From UBA10649 sp963842725 (GTDB lineage: Bacteria; Actinomycetota; Actinomycetes; S36-B12), in NCBI GenBank assembly GCA_963842725.1, contig CAWJHN010000003.1, forward strand, positions 310,001 to 374,000: DNA of 64,000 bases, written 5' to 3'. Shown here one piece after another: positions 18,055 to 26,686 of this stretch. A model generated the notes under the pieces. The model was not told the DNA's origin. It was given only the letters and a program-made list of their open reading frames with translations, and made no database searches. Position 1 is the first letter of the stretch. Every line of letters begins with the position of its first letter. The translations under genes and the position numbers were made by a program.

Positions 18055-19260
18055 TCACACGAGATGGGCACCGGAGCGTGCCAGCGCGGATCTCACCTCG
18101 TCCAGGTGGTCCGCGTCGAGGGTCTCGACGGTGATCGACACGACCACCTCGCGCACGGGCGCCTCCACCGACCTCCGCTCGTGCTGGACCTCGAGCAGGT
18201 TGGCACGCGCGCGGGCCACCACGGTGAGGATCTCCGCGAGCCGGCCGGGAGCGTCGTCGACGAGCAGGCGCAGCGTCGAGACCCGCCCGCCGCGCACGAG
18301 TCCGCGCGCGATGACCTCGGCCAGGATGCGCTGGTCGATGTTGCTCCCGGTGAGGACGATGGCGACCCGTCTGCCGGCGAAGCGCTCGGGGTCGGCCTGC
18401 AGGGCGGCCAGGCCGACCGCGCCGGCGCCCTCGACGACCAGGCGTTCGACCTCGATCAGGCCGCTGACGGCATCCTCGATGGCGATCTCCGACACCAGCA
18501 CCAGGTCGGTCAGGTGGGCGCGCAGGATCTCCGTCGTCAGCGCACCCGGGTGTGCGACCGCGATGCCCTCCGCGAGCGTGGGTCCCCCGGGGACGTCCGC
18601 CGCGTCGCCTGAGAGGGCGCGTGCCATCCCCGGATACCGCTCGGACTGCACGCCGATGAGCTCGACCCCGGGCGCGAGTTCCGCCGCGGCGAGGGCGATG
18701 CCGCTGGCCAGTCCGCCGCCGCCCACCGGGATCAGGAGGACGTCGATGTCGGGTCGGTCCCGGAGCAGCTCCAGCCCGACCGTGCCCTGGCCGGCGATCA
18801 CGAGGGGATCGGCGAACGGGTGGACCAGCACCAGTCCCGCGGCCTGGAGCTCGAGGCCACGGCTCATCGCCTCGTCGAAGGTGTTCCCGTGCAGCTCCAC
18901 CGTCGCGCCGAGGGCCCGGGTGCGGGCTACCTTCACGAAGGGGGTGCCGACCGGCATGATGATCGTCGAGGCGATGCCGAGACGGGTCGCGTGGTGGGCG
19001 ACGCCCTGGGCGTGGTTGCCCGCCGAGACCGCGACGACGCCCCGTTCGCGCTCGTCGGGCGTCAGCGCGAGGAGGCGGTTGAGGGCGCCGCGCTCCTTGT
19101 AGGAGCCGGTGAACTGCTGGGTCTCGTACTTGAGCACCACCTCGGCGCCGGTGAGCCGGGTCAGCACCCGGCTCGTGGCCGTGGTGGTTCGCACGACGCA
19201 GCCGTCGATGGCCTCCGCAGCCGCCAGGACATCGGCGAACGTCAGCCCGTCGGACGTCAC
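18055..19260 (-). CDS. ilvA: threonine ammonia-lyase with ACT domain
   Basis: 401-residue fold-type II PLP enzyme that deaminates threonine (or serine) to 2-oxobutyrate (or pyruvate). The PLP lysine is in GSYKERGAL (about residue 55). The substrate/cofactor loop is SAGNHAQGVA and the phosphate-binding glycine loop PVGGGGLASG. A single C-terminal ACT domain (about 325-401) fits the shorter catabolic or Corynebacterium-type enzyme. GTG 19260 overlaps the tnaA stop (GTGA), coupling it to tryptophanase. Whether it serves isoleucine synthesis or catabolism is open. Confidence 0.9.
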   Translation of the reverse strand: MTSDGLTFADVLAAAEAIDGCVVRTTTATSRVLTRLTGAEVVLKYETQQFTGSYKERGALNRLLALTPDERERGVVAVSAGNHAQGVAHHATRLGIASTIIMPVGTPFVKVARTRALGATVELHGNTFDEAMSRGLELQAAGLVLVHPFADPLVIAGQGTVGLELLRDRPDIDVLLIPVGGGGLASGIALAAAELAPGVELIGVQSERYPGMARALSGDAADVPGGPTLAEGIAVAHPGALTTEILRAHLTDLVLVSEIAIEDAVSGLIEVERLVVEGAGAVGLAALQADPERFAGRRVAIVLTGSNIDQRILAEVIARGLVRGGRVSTLRLLVDDAPGRLAEILTVVARARANLLEVQHERRSVEAPVREVVVSITVETLDADHLDEVRSALARSGAHLV

Positions 19261-20630
19261 AGCGGCTCGAACTCGGCCGTGAAGTGCCGCAGCGCGGCGG
19301 GCTCCTTGGTGATGCGGTAGCCGGTGAGCCGGTCGGAGGTCTCGGCCACGTGCCGGCACACCTCGATGACGTAGTCGATGTGGCTCTGTGTGTAGGTGCG
19401 GCGCGGAATCGCGAGGCGGACCAGGTCCATGGCCGCGGGCTCCTCGGAGCCGTCGGGCTGGCGACCGAACATCACCGTGCCGATCTCGCAGCCGCGGATG
19501 CCGCCCGCCTCGTACAGCGCGACCGCGAGCGACTGGCCCGGGTACTGCAGCGCCGGGATGTGCGGCAGCATCGCGCGGGCGTCGATGTACACCGCGTGGC
19601 CACCGGGTGGCTGCACGACGGGGATCCCGGACTCGGACAGGGACTCGGCGAGGTAGGCGGTCGAGCGGACGCGGTACCGCAGGTAGTCGTGCGAGACGAC
19701 CTCGGAGAGACCGACGGCCAGTGCCTCGAGGTCGCGACCGGCGAGCCCGCCGTACGTCGGGAAGCCCTCGGTCAGCACGAGCATCGTGCGGCAGCGCGCG
19801 GCGAGGTCGTCGTCGTTCAGTGCGAGCCAGCCGCCGATGTTGCCCAGGGGGTCCTTCTTCGCGCTCATCGTCATGCCATCGGCGAGGGAGGCCATCTCAC
19901 GGACGATGTCCGGGACGTCCCATTCGGCGAACTCCGGCTCCCGCGTGCGCACGAACCAGGCGTTCTCCGCGAAGCGGCAGGCGTCCAGGAACAGCGGGAT
20001 GCCATGTCGGAGCGAGATCTCGCGGATCTCGCGCAGGTTCGCCATGGACACCGGCTGGCCGCCGCCGGAGTTGTTGGTGAGGGTCATCATGATCACCGGG
20101 ATGTGCTCCGGGCCGTGCTCGGAGATGAACGCCTCGAGCTTCGCCGGGTCCATGTTGCCCTTGAACGGGTGCCGCGACTGCGGGTCGCGACCCTCGTCGA
20201 TCACGAGGTCGGTGGCGACGGCGCCGGTGAACTCGATGTTCGCCCGCGTGGTGTCGAAGTGGGTGTTGTTGGGGATGTGCCTGCCCGGTCCGCCGATGAT
20301 CGAGAACAGGATCTTCTCCGCGGCCCGGCCCTGGTGAGTGGGGATCACGTGCTGGTAGGGGAAGAGCACCTTGACCGCTGCCTGGAACATCTCCCACGAC
20401 GGCGAGCCTGCGTAGGACTCGTCGCCGTGCTGGATCGCCGCCCACTGGTCCCGGCTCATCGCGCCGGTGCCCGAGTCGGTGAGCAGGTCGATCATGACGT
20501 CGCGGGAGCGCACGGAGAACAGGTTGAAGTGCGCGGCTCGGATCGACGCCTGCCGCTCCTCCTGCGTCGTCAGCTTCAGCGGCTCGACGGAGTGGATTCG
20601 GAACGGCTCGAAGATCGTCTGGTACTCCAT
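19257..20630 (-). CDS. tnaA: tryptophanase
   Basis: 457-residue PLP beta-eliminating lyase that converts tryptophan to indole, pyruvate and ammonia. Family features are PYQHVIPTHQGRAAE, LTNNSGGGQPV and the PLP lysine in MSAKKDPLGN (about residues 258-259). The sequence RGCEIGT near 390 has Ile where tyrosine phenol-lyases carry the substrate-binding Arg (SMERGI), so tryptophanase is preferred. ATG 20630 has TAGCAT 6 nt upstream. It is first in a run with a threonine dehydratase and an MFS transporter. tnaA is not common in actinobacteria. Confidence 0.88.
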   Translation of the reverse strand: MEYQTIFEPFRIHSVEPLKLTTQEERQASIRAAHFNLFSVRSRDVMIDLLTDSGTGAMSRDQWAAIQHGDESYAGSPSWEMFQAAVKVLFPYQHVIPTHQGRAAEKILFSIIGGPGRHIPNNTHFDTTRANIEFTGAVATDLVIDEGRDPQSRHPFKGNMDPAKLEAFISEHGPEHIPVIMMTLTNNSGGGQPVSMANLREIREISLRHGIPLFLDACRFAENAWFVRTREPEFAEWDVPDIVREMASLADGMTMSAKKDPLGNIGGWLALNDDDLAARCRTMLVLTEGFPTYGGLAGRDLEALAVGLSEVVSHDYLRYRVRSTAYLAESLSESGIPVVQPPGGHAVYIDARAMLPHIPALQYPGQSLAVALYEAGGIRGCEIGTVMFGRQPDGSEEPAAMDLVRLAIPRRTYTQSHIDYVIEVCRHVAETSDRLTGYRITKEPAALRHFTAEFEPL

Positions 20631-20636
20631 TCCCTG

Positions 20637-20642
20637 ATGCTA
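20637..20642 (-). promoter_or_regulatory. -10 element of leaderless tnaA promoter
   Basis: TAGCAT on the minus strand lies 6 nt before ATG 20630. The large hairpin at 20655-20721 lies just upstream. Confidence 0.55.
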
Positions 20643-20654
20643 GGGAGTGGACAG

Positions 20655-20721
20655 CCACGTTGCCCTGCCCTTCGCGTCACAAGCACGGGCGTGCCGTGAC
20701 GCGTGGGGCAGGGCAACGTGG
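20655..20721 (-). terminator. large nested hairpin after ino1
   Basis: 67 nt between the ino1 stop and the tnaA promoter fold into three consecutive perfect stems: 16 bp (20655-20670 with 20706-20721), 7 bp (20674-20680 with 20696-20702) and 5 bp (20683-20687 with 20690-20694), with a GG tip. There is no U-tract. It could be the ino1 terminator, an insulator for tnaA, or a REP/MITE-like repeat copy. No second copy is visible in this window. Confidence 0.65.
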
Positions 20722-20723
20722 GG

Positions 20724-21806
20724 CTAGCGCTCGATCGTCCCGGCGATGAAGTCCTCGACGGCCTGCTTGGCCTCGCTGTCGTTGTACTGCACCGGAGGCG
20801 ACTTCATGAAGTAGCTCGACGCGGACAGGATCGGTCCGCCGATTCCGCGGTCCTTGGCGATCTTCGCCGCCCGCACGGCGTCGATGATCACTCCGGCGCT
20901 GTTGGGCGAGTCCCATACCTCGAGCTTGTACTCCAGGTTCAGCGGGGCGTCGCCGAACGCGCGGCCCTCGAGGCGGACGAACGCCCACTTGCGGTCGTCG
21001 AGCCAGGCGATGTAGTCGCTCGGCCCGATGTGCACGTTGCGCTCGCCCATGTCGTGCGACGTCACCTGCGACGTGACCGACTGGGTCTTGGAGATCTTCT
21101 TGGACTCGAGGCGGTCGCGCTCCAGCATGTTCTTGAAGTCCATGTTGCCGCCGACGTTGAGCTGGTACGTGCGATCGAGGATGACGCCGCGATCCTCGAA
21201 CAGCTTGGCCATCACGCGGTGCGTGATGGTGGCGCCGACCTGGCTCTTGATGTCGTCGCCGACGATCGGCAGGCCCGCGTCGGTGAACTTCTGGGCCCAC
21301 TCGGGCGTGCCGGCGATGAAGACCGGGAGGGCGTTGACGAAGCCGCAGCCGGCGTCGATGGCGCACTGTGCGTAGAACTTCGCGGCGTCCTCGGATCCGA
21401 CGGGCAGGTAGCACACGACGATGTCGACGGCGGCGTCCTTGAGCGCCTGGACGACGTCGACGGGGGTCTCGTCCGACTCGGTGATCGTCTCGCGGTAGTA
21501 CTTGCCCAGGCCGTCGAGCGTGTGCCCGCGCTTCACGGTGATGCCGGTGGGCGGCACGTCGCAGAACTTGAGGGTGTTGTTCTCGGAGGCGCCGATCGCG
21601 TCGGCAAGGTCGGTGCCGACCTTCTTGCCGTCGACGTCGAAGGCGACGACGAACTCGACGTCGCGGACGTGGTACGGCCCGAACTGGACGTGCATCAGGC
21701 CGGGAACGAAGCCGGCCGGATCGGCGTCCTTGTAGTACTCGACACCCTGAACCAGGGATGAGGCGCAGTTGCCGACTCCGACAATTGCCACGCGAATCGA
21801 ACTCAT
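20724..21806 (-). CDS. ino1: inositol-3-phosphate synthase
   Basis: 360-residue NAD-dependent enzyme converting glucose 6-phosphate to inositol 3-phosphate, the entry step for phosphatidylinositol and mycothiol. It has the N-terminal Rossmann motif VAIVGVGNCASSLVQG and the family segments YQLNVGGNMDFKNML and SKTQSVTS. ATG 21806 directly follows the padR stop (TAA), so padR and ino1 form one unit, as in mycobacteria and Streptomyces. Expression is probably controlled by the PadR operator at 22452-22470. Confidence 0.96.
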   Translation of the reverse strand: MSSIRVAIVGVGNCASSLVQGVEYYKDADPAGFVPGLMHVQFGPYHVRDVEFVVAFDVDGKKVGTDLADAIGASENNTLKFCDVPPTGITVKRGHTLDGLGKYYRETITESDETPVDVVQALKDAAVDIVVCYLPVGSEDAAKFYAQCAIDAGCGFVNALPVFIAGTPEWAQKFTDAGLPIVGDDIKSQVGATITHRVMAKLFEDRGVILDRTYQLNVGGNMDFKNMLERDRLESKKISKTQSVTSQVTSHDMGERNVHIGPSDYIAWLDDRKWAFVRLEGRAFGDAPLNLEYKLEVWDSPNSAGVIIDAVRAAKIAKDRGIGGPILSASSYFMKSPPVQYNDSEAKQAVEDFIAGTIER

Positions 21807-22418
21807 TTACTGCTCCTTCATGGGTTTGGGGTCCTGAACTGGTGCCACGTGCTCGTGCGGTGCCGTGCGTTCTGCCTGGATGAGCTCGTTGAGCCAGCGC
21901 ACCTCGCGCTCGGCGCCGTCGAGGCCGTGCTGCTGGAGCTGGAGGGTGTACGCGTCGACCCGCTCGCGACTGCGCGTGAGGGACTCTCGCAAGGAGTCGA
22001 CCCGCTCCTCGAGCCGTGACCGACGGCCCTCGAGGATGCGCAGGCGCACCCTCGCCTCGGTGCGGCCGAAGAACGCGAGGTGGGCCGCGAAGCCCTCGTC
22101 CTCCCACGCCTCGGGTCCGGGCTGGTTGGCCCAGGCCCCGAACTCCTCCTTGCCCTCCGCGGTGATCGCGTAGACGACGCGGGCCCGGCGGGCGGACAGC
22201 GGCGGCGCCCCGGACTCGGTGGCCGGGGTCACGTGGACCTCCTCGATCAGCGACCGGGTCTGCAGCCGCCGCAGGCAGGGGTACAGGGAGCCGTAGGAGA
22301 GGGCTCGGAAGGGTCCCAGGACGGCGGCCAGGCGCTTGCGGAGCTCGTAGCCGTGCAGCGGCGCGTCGGTCAGGACGCCGAGGACGGCGAACTCGAGCAC
22401 GTCGTGCCGTGTCGCCAT
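21807..22418 (-). CDS. PadR family transcriptional regulator
   Basis: 203 residues. The N-terminal winged helix (about 5-95) has LEFAVLGVLTDAPLHGYELRKRL and the recognition region YGSLYPCLRRL. The C-terminal half is a charged helical dimerisation region. It is co-transcribed with ino1 from a promoter that contains a palindrome in its spacer, so autorepression and control of inositol synthesis are likely (inference from position). The equivalent mycobacterial gene is Rv0047c. Confidence 0.92.
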   Translation of the reverse strand: MATRHDVLEFAVLGVLTDAPLHGYELRKRLAAVLGPFRALSYGSLYPCLRRLQTRSLIEEVHVTPATESGAPPLSARRARVVYAITAEGKEEFGAWANQPGPEAWEDEGFAAHLAFFGRTEARVRLRILEGRRSRLEERVDSLRESLTRSRERVDAYTLQLQQHGLDGAEREVRWLNELIQAERTAPHEHVAPVQDPKPMKEQ

Positions 22419-22450
22419 GCCGACCCGCCTCTCCGCCTGAATGTCGGGTC

Positions 22451-22479
22451 AATATATCGCGCCGATATATCGAGGGCAA
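22451..22479 (-). promoter_or_regulatory. padR-ino1 promoter with palindromic operator
   Basis: On the minus strand -35 TTGCCC (22474-22479), a 17-nt spacer and -10 TATATT (22451-22456). Within it, 22452-22470 reads ATATATCG-cgc-CGATATAT, a perfect 8-3-8 palindrome that stands out as AT-rich in GC-rich DNA and overlaps both spacer and -10. This is a likely PadR binding site. Confidence 0.75.
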
Positions 22480-22507
22480 GCCCGAGGCGGGTGCCGGCAT
22501 CGTTACG

Positions 22508-22513
22508 TAGACT
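22508..22513 (+). promoter_or_regulatory. -10 element of leaderless DUF5318 promoter
   Basis: TAGACT ends 8 nt before ATG 22522, with no Shine-Dalgarno sequence. It diverges from the padR promoter about 40 bp away. Confidence 0.55.
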
Positions 22514-22521
22514 CTGCGGGC

Positions 22522-23049
22522 ATGGCCGCCCCCCGCAAGTCCGCCATCCGCGGGACGATCGCGCGCGGTGAACCCGCCTCGGCTGCCGCCCGCCGGCGGG
22601 CGGGTGCGGCGGCCCGGCCGGCCGAGGCCGAGGCGGTGGCCGACCCGGAGCGACCGCGTGCGGTCGTCGAGCACGGACTCGCGCGCCGCGCCGCCCTGCG
22701 TCGGCTGTTCACCGGCGGCGGGCTGTCCTCCGACCTCTGCGACGCCGACCCCTACCTGCTGCGCGCGGCCCGGTTCCACGGTGAGCCGGCGCCGAGCGGC
22801 TGCCCGGCCTGCCGCGATGAGGGCCTGGTCACGCTGCGGTACGTCTACGGCGACGAGCTCGGCGTCTACTCGGGCCGCATCCGCAAGGCGAGCGAGCTGC
22901 CGGGCATGTCGCACAACTTCGGGCACTTCTCGGTCTACGTGGTGGAGGTGTGCCAGCGGTGCCATTGGAACTTCCTGCTGTCGACCTACGTCCTAGGCGA
23001 CGGCGTGCCGCGACGCGCGCTGGCCACGCCGCGTGATCTTCTTGACTGA
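22522..23049 (+). CDS. DUF5318 family zinc-ribbon protein
   Basis: 175 residues, with an Ala/Arg-rich N-terminal 55 residues followed by a conserved domain. Two cysteine pairs, CPAC (in SGCPACRDEG) and CQRC (in VEVCQRCHWNF), probably hold one zinc. This corresponds to Rv0049 upstream of ponA1. Function is unknown. It lies 53 nt upstream of the class A PBP in the same direction, a conserved pairing in actinobacteria. The start at ATG 22522 is supported by the leaderless -10. Confidence 0.85.
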   Translation: MAAPRKSAIRGTIARGEPASAAARRRAGAAARPAEAEAVADPERPRAVVEHGLARRAALRRLFTGGGLSSDLCDADPYLLRAARFHGEPAPSGCPACRDEGLVTLRYVYGDELGVYSGRIRKASELPGMSHNFGHFSVYVVEVCQRCHWNFLLSTYVLGDGVPRRALATPRDLLD

Positions 23050-23102
23050 GGCAAGCACGCTTCCCCGAGTCGATCGCACGCCCCACAGTCAAGAGGTCAC
23101 CC

Positions 23103-25268
23103 GTGTCGGAACGACCGCCCCGCCCGCAGAAGAAGGCTGAGCCGGAGCGCCCGCGGCACTGGCTGCGCATCGTCGTGATCGTGGTCGTCGCCCTGGCCGG
23201 GCTGGGTGCCGCGGCATTCGCCTACCTCCTCGCGACGACATCGGTACCCACGCCGAACGAGATCTCCACCAGCGAGGCGACGATCGTCTACTGGTCCGAC
23301 GGCACCACCGAGATCGGCCGGCTCGGCGACGCGACCCGGCGCAGCGTGGCCCTGTCGGAGATCCCCGCCGACGTGCAGCACGCCGTGCTCGCCGCCGAGG
23401 ACCGGTCGTTCTACGAGCACGGCGGCGTGTCCCCGGTCGGGATCGGCCGGGCCGTGTGGAACAACCTGACTGGCGGATCGACGCAGGGCGGGTCCACGAT
23501 CACCCAGCAGTACGCCAAGAACGCGTTCCTCACGCAGGACCGCTCCTGGGACCGGAAGGCCCGCGAGGCGCTGCTCGCGATCAAGCTGGAGACGATCGTC
23601 TCCAAGGACGAGATCCTCGAGAACTACCTGAACACCATCTACTTCGGCCGTGGCGCCTACGGCATCGAGGCGGCGTCGATCGCCTACTTCGGCGTACCGG
23701 TCGCCGAGCTCGACGCCTCCCAGGCAGCTGTGCTCGCCGCGATCATCAAGTCCCCCAGCGGGCTGGCGCCCGAGGAGGACCCTGATGGGCTCGAGGGGCG
23801 CTGGAACTACGTCCTCGACGCGATGGTCGAGCAGGGCTGGCTGAGCGCGAAGGAGCGGGCAAAGGCGGAGTTCCCGAAGATCAAGAAGCTCAAGGCCAAG
23901 GACCGGCTCGGCGGCCAGGTGGGCTTCATGCTGACCATGGTCGAGCAGCAGCTCAGCGCCATGGGGTACGACGAGACCGAGATCCAGCGAGGTGGGCTGC
24001 GCATCACGTCGACGTTCGACCGGAAGGCGCAGAAGGCGGCGACCGCGGCCGTTCGCAAGGCCGGCCCGACGAGCGGCACCAAGGGGCTGCGCATCGGCCT
24101 GGCCGCCGTGCGACCGGCCACCGGCGAGGTGGTCGCCATCTACGGGGGCGAGAACTTCGTCGACGACCAGATCAACAACGCGACCCGGCAGTTCGCGCAG
24201 GCGGGGTCGACGTTCAAGCCGTTCGCCCTGGCAGCGGCGACCGAGCAGGACGTGCCGCTCACGTCGGTGTGGAACGGCAACTCTCCCGCCACGGTGGACG
24301 GATACACGTTCTCGAACTACGGCGACAAGTCGTACGGCGACGTCACCCTGCTCGAGGCGACCGAGGACAGCATCAACTCGGCGTACGTCGAGATGGAGTC
24401 GAGCATCGGGGTCGATGCAGCTGCGGATGCGGCGGTCCGCGCGGGCGTACCTGCGGACACGCCCGGCATGGACCTCGATGACCTGAACCTGACCTTCGTC
24501 CTGGGCACCGCCTCGCCGTCCGGACTCGACATGGCAAACGCCTACGCAACGTTCGCCGCGAGCGGCACCCACGCGACGACGACCGTGGTGAAGGAGATCA
24601 TCGGACCGAACGACGGACTGCTGTACCAGCACCGTCCGAAGACCGATCCCGCCTTCGACTCCGGCACGGCCGACACGGTCAGCTACGCGCTCAATCGCGT
24701 CGTCACGAACGGCACGGGGGGCGCGGCGCTCGCCCTCGGCCGACCGGCGGCCGCCAAGACCGGCACGACGGACGACAACAAGAGCGCCTGGTTCGTCGGG
24801 TACACGCCGCAGCTGGCCACCGCGGTCCTGATGGCCAAGGAGGACGCGGCGGGCATCCCCGTCTCCCTGTCCGGCACCGGTGGCCTGTCGACCGTCACCG
24901 GCGGATCCTTCCCGGCCGCCATCTGGACGGCGTTCATGTCCGCGGCGCTCGACGGCATGCCCGTCGAGGAGTTCCCCGCGCCGCCGGAGGGCGTCACGCA
25001 GCCGCTCGACTGCCCGTCGTCCATCGCGTCCGAGTTCGAGGAGGTCCCCGCCGGGTGCCCGACCCCGGAGGTCATCCCGGAGTTCTCGAACACGCCGGTC
25101 CCGGTGCCCACGGATACACTTCCGACCGATCAGCCCACCGCTCCGACTCTGCCCGAGGTGGTTCCGAGCCAGTCACCCGACATCGGGGTGGTCAGCCCGG
25201 CACCGGAGGCCTCCGTCCCGCCGGAGCCGGTGCCCAGCCCACCGATCGAGGAAGGCAGACCCGAGTGA
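23103..25268 (+). CDS. ponA: class A penicillin-binding protein (transglycosylase/transpeptidase)
   Basis: 721 residues. It has a short cytoplasmic tail, a transmembrane helix (about 20-46), a GT51 transglycosylase domain with catalytic Glu99 in AAEDRSFYEHGG and GGSTITQQYAKN, and a transpeptidase domain with Ser369 in GSTFKPF, the S423-I-N motif and KTGTT at 552-556. A Pro/Thr-rich C-terminal tail of about 90 residues lies outside the cell. It polymerises lipid II and cross-links peptidoglycan. GTG 23103 follows AGAGG. Synteny equals mycobacterial ponA1. Confidence 0.94.
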   Translation: MSERPPRPQKKAEPERPRHWLRIVVIVVVALAGLGAAAFAYLLATTSVPTPNEISTSEATIVYWSDGTTEIGRLGDATRRSVALSEIPADVQHAVLAAEDRSFYEHGGVSPVGIGRAVWNNLTGGSTQGGSTITQQYAKNAFLTQDRSWDRKAREALLAIKLETIVSKDEILENYLNTIYFGRGAYGIEAASIAYFGVPVAELDASQAAVLAAIIKSPSGLAPEEDPDGLEGRWNYVLDAMVEQGWLSAKERAKAEFPKIKKLKAKDRLGGQVGFMLTMVEQQLSAMGYDETEIQRGGLRITSTFDRKAQKAATAAVRKAGPTSGTKGLRIGLAAVRPATGEVVAIYGGENFVDDQINNATRQFAQAGSTFKPFALAAATEQDVPLTSVWNGNSPATVDGYTFSNYGDKSYGDVTLLEATEDSINSAYVEMESSIGVDAAADAAVRAGVPADTPGMDLDDLNLTFVLGTASPSGLDMANAYATFAASGTHATTTVVKEIIGPNDGLLYQHRPKTDPAFDSGTADTVSYALNRVVTNGTGGAALALGRPAAAKTGTTDDNKSAWFVGYTPQLATAVLMAKEDAAGIPVSLSGTGGLSTVTGGSFPAAIWTAFMSAALDGMPVEEFPAPPEGVTQPLDCPSSIASEFEEVPAGCPTPEVIPEFSNTPVPVPTDTLPTDQPTAPTLPEVVPSQSPDIGVVSPAPEASVPPEPVPSPPIEEGRPE

Positions 25269-26686
25269 GTGACCGCTCGCCGATCGTCCTGCCCAGCCAG
25301 GAGGACCCGGTCGTTGAGGCGAGCGTGGGCGGCATCGGCGGCCCGGTCGGTCGGTGGGCGCGCGTCGGTGCGACGTGGTGGAGCCCGGTTCGCGTCCTCG
25401 TGGCGATGTCGACCCTGGCCTACGTCATCGGCTACCTGCTGGACCTGTCCTGCCGCTCGGACGGCTGGAAGAACCCGGAGCGGTACGAGCACCTCTGCTA
25501 CACCGACATCTCGCCCCTGTACTCGGCGCGCGGCTTCGCCGATGGCCTGATCCCGTACCTGCAGTCGACTCCTGACGGCCAGTACCTGGAGTACCCGGTC
25601 CTGACCGGCGTGTTCATGCAGTTCGCCTCGGTGCTGACGACCTTCCTGGCGGGCCTCTCGGCGAATTTCGAGCGCGTGACCACGTTCTTCGACGTCAACG
25701 TCATCCTCCTGTTCATCGCCCTGGTCGTGACGGTCGTCGCGACGGCGCTCACCGTGCGACGCCGGCCGTGGGACGCCGCGATGGTCGCGCTGGCGCCCAC
25801 CGTGATCCTCGGGGCCACCATCAACTGGGACCTGCTGCCGCTCGCGTTCGGCGGACTCGCGCTCCTGCTGTGGTCACGACGGCACCCGGTCGCCGCAGGC
25901 ATCCTGCTCGGCCTGGCCGTGGCCGCCAAGTTCTACCCGGTGCTCTTCCTGGGCGCGTTCCTCGTCCTGACCATCCGCACGGCCAAGTGGGCGGACTTCG
26001 CGAAGCTGGTCGCGGGCACGGCTGTGGCCTGGCTTGCCGTCAACCTCCCGCTGGCCCTGGCGAACCTCGACGGCTGGGCGACCTTCTACCGGTTCAGCAG
26101 CACGCGAGGCGAGGACTTCGGGTCCGTCTGGTACGCCCTGACCGCGGCGGGCATCCGGGGCATCCCCGCGGAGCGACTCAACCTGGTCGCCACGGGCCTG
26201 TTCCTGGTGCTGTGCGCGGGCATCGGCTGGGTGGTGCTCAGCGCCCAGCGGCGCCCGCGGCTGGCGTCCGTCCTCTTCCTGATCATCGCCGCGTTCGTGG
26301 TCACCAACAAGGTCTACTCGCCGCAGTACGCCCTCTGGCTGGTGCCGCTCGCGGCGATGGCCCGGCCTCGATGGCGCGACTTCCTGATCTGGCAGACCGG
26401 CGAACTCATCTACTTCGCGGCCATCTGGTGGTACCTGGTCGCCTACGGCCAGGAGGACACCACCGGCCTGACCGGCCAGCAGTACGCGATCGCCATCGTC
26501 GTCCACGTGCTGGTGACGGTCTACCTGGCCGGTGTCATCCTCCAGGACATGCTCGTGCCCGAGTTCGATCCCGTGCGCGACGACGGTTTCGCGGAGGATC
26601 GCGACGATCCCGGTGGCGGGGTCTTCGACGGGGCGCCGGACAGGTTCACGATCGGGAGAGCACGGCGTCGAACCTCGACGTCGTGA
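25265..26686 (+). CDS. GT87-type membrane glycosyltransferase (DUF2029)
   Basis: 473-residue integral membrane protein with about 10-12 helices. It corresponds to Rv0051 after ponA1. Segments such as NWDLLPLAFGGLALLLWSRR and GLAVAAKFYPVLFLGAF resemble polyprenol-phosphate-mannose-dependent GT87 alpha-mannosyltransferases. GTG 25265 overlaps the ponA stop (GTGA), so it is coupled to it. A role in decorating an envelope glycolipid or glycan is likely, but the acceptor is unknown. Its 3' end overlaps the convergent alanine-racemase-like gene by 41 bp. Confidence 0.82.
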   Translation: MSDRSPIVLPSQEDPVVEASVGGIGGPVGRWARVGATWWSPVRVLVAMSTLAYVIGYLLDLSCRSDGWKNPERYEHLCYTDISPLYSARGFADGLIPYLQSTPDGQYLEYPVLTGVFMQFASVLTTFLAGLSANFERVTTFFDVNVILLFIALVVTVVATALTVRRRPWDAAMVALAPTVILGATINWDLLPLAFGGLALLLWSRRHPVAAGILLGLAVAAKFYPVLFLGAFLVLTIRTAKWADFAKLVAGTAVAWLAVNLPLALANLDGWATFYRFSSTRGEDFGSVWYALTAAGIRGIPAERLNLVATGLFLVLCAGIGWVVLSAQRRPRLASVLFLIIAAFVVTNKVYSPQYALWLVPLAAMARPRWRDFLIWQTGELIYFAAIWWYLVAYGQEDTTGLTGQQYAIAIVVHVLVTVYLAGVILQDMLVPEFDPVRDDGFAEDRDDPGGGVFDGAPDRFTIGRARRRTSTS

